From contig NZ_SOAU01000001.1 in assembly GCF_004364865.1 (NCBI RefSeq), forward strand, positions 2,326,001 to 2,390,000: a DNA stretch of 64,000 nucleotides, written 5' to 3'. The stretch comes from Ilumatobacter fluminis. Its GTDB lineage: Bacteria > Actinomycetota > Acidimicrobiia > Acidimicrobiales > Ilumatobacteraceae. Made by a program: the position numbers and the translations under genes. The notes beneath the pieces were generated by a model, which saw nothing but the letters and a program-made list of their open reading frames with translations, ran no database searches and had not been told where the DNA came from. This document shows, in pieces, positions 59,458-64,000 of this stretch; the stretch's first letter is position 1, and the number at the start of each line of letters is the position of its first letter.

Positions 59458-60231
59458 TCACCCGGTCTGATGCACAGGACACCAGATCGTGGTACGACCA
59501 CCGATGGTGTCGCGACGCATGGGCGCACCGTCGCGTGGGCACGGCGGGACGGCCGATCGCGCCTCCGGGTCGAGCGTTCCGGTGTGGCTCCCGCCGCGTT
59601 CGAGCATCGCCGGGAGGTGCTCGCCGCACGCCGCGACGAACGCCTCCAGACGTGCGCGATCGAGGGAGTTCGCCGGCGCAGCCGGGGAGATGCCCGACTG
59701 CCACAACACCTCGTCGACGCACATGTTGCCGAAGCCGGCCACCACCGACTGGTCGAGGAGGATCGTCTTGACGGCGGCCCGGCGACGACCCAGTCGGACG
59801 ACGAGATCGTCGACGTCGAGCGTCAGGAAGTCCGGGCCGAGACGAGCGAGATCGGGGTCGAGGGTGAACACCGCCCATCGTCGCGGGTCGTTGACGCGCA
59901 ACGTCGTGGCGTCGTCGAACGTGACGACGAGCCGGTTCCAGGCCGGGTCGTCGCGGCCGCTGGCGTACTCGAGACGGTCGATGGCCGACACCCCGTCGAC
60001 GATCAGCCGGCCCGTCATCCCGAAGTGCAAGGCGAGTGAACGGCCATCGTCGAGATCGAGCAGCACGTGCTTGCCCCGCCGACGGGTGGCCTCGACCGTT
60101 CGGCCCGGCAACTCGCGAACGAGTTCGGCCGCCATCGCCTGATGATCGTCCACCTCGACCCGGGCGACCCGTCGGGCGACGACGTGGTCGGCGCTGCGTC
60201 GGTAGATCTCGGCCTCGAGACCTTCCGGCAT
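59458..60231 (-). CDS. Fpg/Nei-family DNA glycosylase
   Basis: 257 aa. The N terminus MPEGLE gives the catalytic Pro2 and Glu3; RRGKHVLLDL has the conserved Lys; LALHFGMTGRL and VAGFGNMCVDEVLWQSGISP (helix-two-turn-helix) are typical. The C-terminal zinc finger is altered: two of four expected Cys are present (PPCPRDG and IWCPVHQ), with Asp and His at the other two places, so metal binding may be changed. It excises oxidised bases from DNA. ATG 60231 overlaps the metX stop by 1 bp. Confidence 0.88.
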   Translation of the reverse strand: MPEGLEAEIYRRSADHVVARRVARVEVDDHQAMAAELVRELPGRTVEATRRRGKHVLLDLDDGRSLALHFGMTGRLIVDGVSAIDRLEYASGRDDPAWNRLVVTFDDATTLRVNDPRRWAVFTLDPDLARLGPDFLTLDVDDLVVRLGRRRAAVKTILLDQSVVAGFGNMCVDEVLWQSGISPAAPANSLDRARLEAFVAACGEHLPAMLERGGSHTGTLDPEARSAVPPCPRDGAPMRRDTIGGRTTIWCPVHQTG

Positions 60232-61409
60232 CAGCCGTTCCGGTCGACCTGATCGAGGAACTTCGCGATCGGCTCACCGACCCGGTCGAAGTGGATCAGG
60301 AATGCGTCGTGGCCGTGCGTCGACTCGATCTGCACGTACTCGTTCGCGACACCGTTCAGGCTCAGCATCGAGCACATCTCGCGCTGTTGGTACTCGGGAT
60401 AGAGCACGTCGCTGTCGATCCCGATCGTGAGGTTCGGCACGGTGATGCGACGCATCGCCCGCTCGACGCCGCCGCGGCCGCGGCCGACGTCGTGGAGGTC
60501 CATCGCCTTGCCGATGATCAAGTAGCTGTTCGCGTCGAACCGGTTGACGAGCTTGTCGCCGTGATACTGCAGGTACCGCTCGACCTCGAATTCCTGCCAG
60601 AGCCCGAAGGTGTCGCCGATCTTGGCCCGATCGGTGAGCGACCGACCGAACCGCTGGGTGAAGGCGTTGTCACTCCGGAACGTGACCTGGGCGACCTGTC
60701 GAGCGATCGCCAACCCCTCGGTCGGACCGTCACCCGGTTCGGCGTCGTAGTAGTCGCCGCCGCGCCAACGCGGATCGAGGCGGATCGCCCGTCGGCCGAT
60801 GACGCCCCACGCGATCTGCTGGGCGCTGGCCTCCATGCAGCTCGCGATCGGGACGAGCGAACGCACCCGGGACGGGTACATGATCGCCCACTCGAGTACC
60901 TGCATGCCGCCCATCGAGCCGCCGACGACCGAGGCCCACTGGTCGATGCCGAGGTGACGCATGAGGTGCCACTGGGCGCGGACCATGTCGCGGATGGTGA
61001 CGACGGGAAAGCGGGATCCGTACGGTCGGCCGTCGTCGGGGTGCGGCGAGGCCGGCCCCGTCGACCCCTGGCAGCCCCCGAGCACGTTCGGACAGACGAC
61101 GAACCAGCGGTCGGTGTCGATGTACTTGCCGGGACCGATCACGTCGTCCCACCATCCCGGCGCCGGGTGGCCCGGCTTGGAGCGGCCGGCGGCGTGGCTG
61201 TCGCCGGTCCAGGCGTGGCAGACGAGGATCGCATTCGAGGCGTCGTCGTTCAGCTCCCCCCACGTCTCGTAGGCAACCGTGACGTCCCGGAGGACCGACC
61301 CGTTCTCGACCGCGAACGGATGCTCGGTCGCGAAGGTGTGGAACCGACGGTCGCCGACCGGGTCGTCGGTGCTCCAGGCACCGGAGACCGGGGGTGGCGT
61401 CGTGCTCAT
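60231..61409 (-). CDS. metX: Homoserine O-acetyltransferase
   Basis: 392 aa, alpha/beta-hydrolase. The GGSMGGMQVLEW elbow carries the nucleophilic Ser; LVPIASCMEASAQQIAWG, DSDVLYPEYQQREM (Asp) and STHGHDAFLIHFD (His) complete the triad; VAYETWGELNDDASNAILVC opens the domain. It activates homoserine for methionine synthesis. A subgroup with this sequence pattern uses succinyl-CoA, so the donor should be tested. AGAGGAA precedes ATG 61409. A SAM-type riboswitch lies in its leader. Confidence 0.93.
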   Translation of the reverse strand: MSTTPPPVSGAWSTDDPVGDRRFHTFATEHPFAVENGSVLRDVTVAYETWGELNDDASNAILVCHAWTGDSHAAGRSKPGHPAPGWWDDVIGPGKYIDTDRWFVVCPNVLGGCQGSTGPASPHPDDGRPYGSRFPVVTIRDMVRAQWHLMRHLGIDQWASVVGGSMGGMQVLEWAIMYPSRVRSLVPIASCMEASAQQIAWGVIGRRAIRLDPRWRGGDYYDAEPGDGPTEGLAIARQVAQVTFRSDNAFTQRFGRSLTDRAKIGDTFGLWQEFEVERYLQYHGDKLVNRFDANSYLIIGKAMDLHDVGRGRGGVERAMRRITVPNLTIGIDSDVLYPEYQQREMCSMLSLNGVANEYVQIESTHGHDAFLIHFDRVGEPIAKFLDQVDRNG

Positions 61410-61459
61410 GGGGTTCCTCTCGTCGTCGATCGTCGTGGCGCATCGCGAGCGGACTCTCC

Positions 61460-61481
61460 GCCGGTTTGCCGGCGAACCGGC
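61460..61481 (-). promoter_or_regulatory. Hairpin between SAM aptamer and metX (expression-platform candidate)
   Basis: GCCGGTT and AACCGGC pair around an 8-nt loop, between the aptamer core and the metX start. It could be part of the switching structure; no T-run follows, so translational rather than transcriptional control is favoured. Confidence 0.4.
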
Positions 61482-61495
61482 CGCATCTGGAGACG

Positions 61496-61580
61496 GCCGA
61501 AGCCGCATCCGGAAGGCACCTTGGTGGCGTTGTCCAGGTTGCCGGGCCCGTCGTCGTGACCGATGGTGAGCCGCTCGAAA
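61496..61580 (-). ncRNA. SAM riboswitch (SAM-I/IV clan) upstream of metX
   Basis: Read on the minus strand: GAGCGGCTCACC (61565-61576), then CCCGGCAACC with GGCAACC at 61537-61543, a short stem, AAGGTGCC (61515-61522) and GGATG (61506-61510). The order GGCAACC ... AAGGTGC ... GGAT is the conserved core of SAM-I and SAM-IV aptamers. It lies about 90 nt before metX, the expected kind of target. TAGCGT at 61592-61597 (minus) is a plausible -10. The exact ends and the sub-class are not certain. Confidence 0.65.
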
Positions 61581-61668
61581 TGCTGCGCCGCACGCTACCA
61601 GCGCGCACCCGCCCGAGACCAGATGGTTGCCGAGGAGCGATGCACACGCGCTGCCCGTGCCGACGGTG

Positions 61669-61674
61669 TACGTT
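61669..61674 (+). promoter_or_regulatory. -10 element TACGTT, leaderless promoter
   Basis: TACGTT ends 6 nt before ATG 61681. Confidence 0.5.
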
Positions 61675-61680
61675 GCGCCA

Positions 61681-62937
61681 ATGCGTGTTCTCGTCGTTGG
61701 CTCCGGAGGGGTCGGTTCGGCGTTCGTCGCCATCGCATCACACCGTGCGGCGTACGAACACATCACGGTGGCCGACATCGACATCGGGAAGGCGGAAGCG
61801 GCGGTCGAGACCGCCGTCGACGTGGACGACGGCCGAGTCAAGGCGGCGTTCGTCGACGCGTCCGACGAGGACTCGGTCGCCGATCTCGCACGACGGTGCC
61901 GTGCCGACGTCATTCTCAACGCGTGCGATCCGCGGTTCAATCCGCCGATCTTCCAGGGCGCCTTCGCGGCGGGGTGCCACTACGTCGACATGGCGATGCA
62001 CATGTCCGAACCGCATCCGAGCGATCCGTACAACAAGACGGGGCGCCGGCTCGGCGACGCCCAGTTCGCCCAGCACCCAGTGTGGAAAAACCGTGGGCTG
62101 ATGGCACTCGTCGGCATGGGCGTCGAGCCCGGCTTCTCCGACGTCGCGGCCCGCTACGCCGCCGACCACCTGTTCTCCCGCATCGACGAGATCGGGGTCC
62201 GTGACGGCGCCGACCTCGTCGTCGACGGGTACGACTTCGCACCGACGTTCTCGATCTGGACGACGATCGAGGAGTGTCTCAATCCGCCGGTCGTCTACGA
62301 GCGCGATCGCGGCTGGTTCACGACGGAGCCCTTCAGCGAGCCGGAGGTGTTCACGTTCCCGGAAGGCATCGGTCCGCTCCAGTGCGTCAACGTCGAGCAC
62401 GAGGAGGTCATCCTCATCCCGCGATGGATCGATGTGCAGCGGGTGACGTTCAAGTACGGGCTCGGTGAGGACTTCATCAACGTGTTGAAGACGCTGAAGA
62501 AGCTCGACCTGGTGTCGACCGAGCCGGTCGAGGTCCGCGGCGTGAAGGTGTCACCGCGCGATGTCGTCGCCGCAGCTCTGCCCGACCCGGCCGAACTCGG
62601 CGAGCGCATGCACGGCCGCACCTGCGCCGGCACGTGGGTGAAGGGGCTCGACAACGACGGTGCCGAGCGCGAGATCTACCTGTACCACGTGGTCGACAAC
62701 GCCTGGTCGATGAAGGAGTTCGGGCATCAGGCGGTCGTGTGGCAGACGGCCGTGATGCCGGCGGTCGCGATCGAGCTCATGGCCACGGGTGTCTGGAACG
62801 CGATCGGCGTCGTCGGTCCCGAGGCGTTGCCGCCCGATCCGTTCCTCGACCTGCTCGACCAACACGGCGTCGAATGGGAGTGGACCGAGTATCGCGACCG
62901 CGCCCCGGCTCCCGAATCCGACAGCGGCGCCGCCTGA
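61681..62937 (+). CDS. Saccharopine dehydrogenase / carboxynorspermidine synthase family protein
   Basis: 418 aa. An N-terminal Rossmann fold (MRVLVVGSGGVGSAFVAIAS), the block DVILNACDPRFNPPIFQGAF, AGCHYVDMAMHMSEPH, GVEPGFSDVAARYAADHLF and the C-terminal MKEFGHQAVVWQTAVMPAVA match the family. The length and the late Trp/Tyr-rich region fit carboxynorspermidine synthase, which condenses an aldehyde with a diamine. The usual partner, carboxynorspermidine decarboxylase, is not in this window, so lysine- or other amine-linked use remains possible. Confidence 0.82.
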   Translation: MRVLVVGSGGVGSAFVAIASHRAAYEHITVADIDIGKAEAAVETAVDVDDGRVKAAFVDASDEDSVADLARRCRADVILNACDPRFNPPIFQGAFAAGCHYVDMAMHMSEPHPSDPYNKTGRRLGDAQFAQHPVWKNRGLMALVGMGVEPGFSDVAARYAADHLFSRIDEIGVRDGADLVVDGYDFAPTFSIWTTIEECLNPPVVYERDRGWFTTEPFSEPEVFTFPEGIGPLQCVNVEHEEVILIPRWIDVQRVTFKYGLGEDFINVLKTLKKLDLVSTEPVEVRGVKVSPRDVVAAALPDPAELGERMHGRTCAGTWVKGLDNDGAEREIYLYHVVDNAWSMKEFGHQAVVWQTAVMPAVAIELMATGVWNAIGVVGPEALPPDPFLDLLDQHGVEWEWTEYRDRAPAPESDSGAA

Positions 62938-62952
62938 CGCCTCTCCGTCGGG

Positions 62953-63942
62953 TCAGACCGGCGCGAGACGTCGGGCCGCTGCGAGGGCGTGGTCGAGTGA
63001 GTCGGTGAACGCCTCGCCCTTCCACGCGATGTCGAACGCCGTGCCGTGGTCGACCGACGTGCGCACGATCGGCAGACCGAGCGTGACGTTCACACCCGTG
63101 TCGAAGGCGAGCAGCTTCATCGGCGCGTGGCCCTGGTCGTGGTACATCACGACGATCGCGTCGTATCGGCCGCGATGCACGGCCTGGAAGAAGACGGTGT
63201 CGGCGGGGTGCGGTCCGGTGGCGTCGACGCCGTCGGCCTGTGCGGCTGCGATCGCCGGGGCGATCTCGTCGGCGTCCTCGCTTCCGAACAGACCGTGCTC
63301 GCCGGCGTGCGGGTTCAGGCCGCACACGGCGATCCTCGGCTGGTCGAGGTAGCCCCGCAACGAGTCGTGGGTGAGGCGGATGACGTCGAGCACTCGGGCG
63401 GTCCGGGTGCGTTCGATCGCATCCTGCAGCGAGCAGTGGGTCGAGACGTGGGTGACCGCGAGCGTGCCGTGTTCGTGTTCGGCGGTGAGCATCATCGTGA
63501 CGGACTCAGCGCCGCATCGATGGGCGATGAACTCGGTGTGGCCGACGAACGACGGCGTCGAGAGCTGGGTGGCCTCCTTGTTCATCGGCATCGTCACGAT
63601 CGCCTGCACCTCACCGGCCAGCGCCAGGTCGGTCGCCCGGGCCACGTAGTCGAGCGCCGCGGCACCGGCCGCACGATCGAGTTCGCCCGGCCGGTGCTGC
63701 TCAGCCGACAGGGCGCCGACGTCGATCACGTCGAGCGTGCCCGAGGCGACGTGCGACGGGCGGTCGACGAGCCGAAGGGGCGCGTCCAAACTCAGGAGTT
63801 CGAGTCCGGCACGGAGGATCGACGCGTCGCCGACCACGACGACGTCGTCGCCGAGCAACGCGCCGTCAGCGGCTCGACGCAGGACGAGCTCCGGTCCGAC
63901 GCCCGACGCGTCGCCCATCGTGATCGCGTACGGAACCGTCAT
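62953..63942 (-). CDS. pdxA2: PdxA-family 4-phosphate dehydrogenase, probably PdxA2
   Basis: 329 aa. PdxA signatures: YAITMGDASGVGPELVLR, GHTEFIAHRCG (metal His), VSTHCSLQDAIERTRT and VVMYHDQGHAPMKLLAFD (two metal His). Vitamin-B6 PdxA is usually near pdxJ or ksgA; here the start overlaps by 4 bp (ATGA) the stop of what looks like a four-carbon sugar-acid kinase. PdxA2 enzymes with that kinase oxidise 4-phospho-D-erythronate or threonate in sugar-acid breakdown, so that role is preferred. Confidence 0.85.
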   Translation of the reverse strand: MTVPYAITMGDASGVGPELVLRRAADGALLGDDVVVVGDASILRAGLELLSLDAPLRLVDRPSHVASGTLDVIDVGALSAEQHRPGELDRAAGAAALDYVARATDLALAGEVQAIVTMPMNKEATQLSTPSFVGHTEFIAHRCGAESVTMMLTAEHEHGTLAVTHVSTHCSLQDAIERTRTARVLDVIRLTHDSLRGYLDQPRIAVCGLNPHAGEHGLFGSEDADEIAPAIAAAQADGVDATGPHPADTVFFQAVHRGRYDAIVVMYHDQGHAPMKLLAFDTGVNVTLGLPIVRTSVDHGTAFDIAWKGEAFTDSLDHALAAARRLAPV

Positions 63943-64000
63943 GGCCGTCGGAGGCGGTCGAGCAGGTCGACGAGGGCATGGTCGGCGCCGAAGCCCCCGG
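63939..64000 (-). CDS. C-terminal end of a four-carbon acid sugar kinase-like protein (partial)
   Basis: 20 residues before the stop, reading GGFGADHALVDLLDRLRRP. The GGFG followed by a short amphipathic helix is the typical end of the DUF1537 / four-carbon acid sugar kinase family. The TGA overlaps the pdxA2 ATG. The evidence is short but the linkage with PdxA2 is a known pair. Confidence 0.5.
   Translation of the reverse strand, partial: GGFGADHALVDLLDRLRRP

Noticed and set aside
62941-62970. Further copies of the GTCAGAC palindrome at gene ends (also near 13233 and 50798)
   Set aside because: At these places GTCTGA is simply a Val codon plus TGA stop, and the flanks are not palindromic.

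Overview
The window is one 64 kb piece of chromosome from a high-GC actinobacterium, most likely class Acidimicrobiia and close to Ilumatobacter. That placement is inferred from gene content: F420-type LLM oxidoreductases, a DUF222/HNH protein, Thr/Pro-rich secreted proteins, a FolB-FolK fusion, and a dense mix of GTG starts with leaderless promoters. No rRNA, CRISPR array, prophage or insertion sequence is visible. There is one tRNA-Gly(GCC), one tRNA-like 3' fragment, and one probable SAM riboswitch.

Layout. 1-5 kb: an unidentified gene end, folB-folK, a histidine phosphatase, an NfeD/SPFH/DUF2510 membrane operon and a Thr-rich membrane protein. 5-9 kb: an MMPL exporter divergent from a NarL-type two-component pair. 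9-20 kb: accessory genes, namely an N,N-dimethylformamidase-like protein, a secreted metzincin with three C-terminal repeats, a coupled YHYH/DUF305 pair, an LLM enzyme divergent from a nucleoside-type deaminase, an SDR, an SRPBCC protein and a DUF222/HNH endonuclease of different base usage. 20-36 kb: a housekeeping block read mostly leftward, ruvC-ruvA-ruvB, (two inserted + strand genes), queA, tgt, yajC-secD-secF, apt-relA, hisS-aspS, with many 4-bp ATGA overlaps. 36-43 kb: acyl-CoA and lipid genes (MaoC hydratase, SDR dehydrogenase, geranylgeranyl-reductase-like flavoprotein, LLM enzyme, PlsC acyltransferase, VOC protein). 43-50.8 kb: a GH29/beta-helix fusion, typA, a second Thr-rich membrane protein, and a MarR regulator divergent from a two-subunit B12 acyl-CoA mutase whose active-site residues look like isobutyryl-CoA mutase. 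50.8-64 kb: a Tat-exported repeat protein, a polysaccharide deacetylase, a crotonase, a 1582-residue LPATG-anchored ExeM/NucH-type nuclease, tRNA-Gly, metX-mutM behind a SAM-type leader, a saccharopine-dehydrogenase-family enzyme, and pdxA2 with the end of a four-carbon sugar-acid kinase.

How it works together. The central block couples translation (aspS, hisS, queA, tgt), stringent response (relA), purine salvage (apt), protein export (yajC-secDF) and Holliday-junction processing (ruvABC). The flanks serve acyl-CoA catabolism and cell-surface functions. The most general signal is architectural: at least 20 genes have a -10 hexamer (xAxxxT, mostly TAxxxT) ending 6-7 nt before an ATG or GTG, so leaderless transcription appears to be the default here. 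The best candidates for something undescribed are a family of 27-bp palindromes with a GTCAGAC core in intergenic gaps, a four-cysteine domain shared by two Thr-rich membrane proteins, and a MarR/mutase divergent promoter with an embedded operator.
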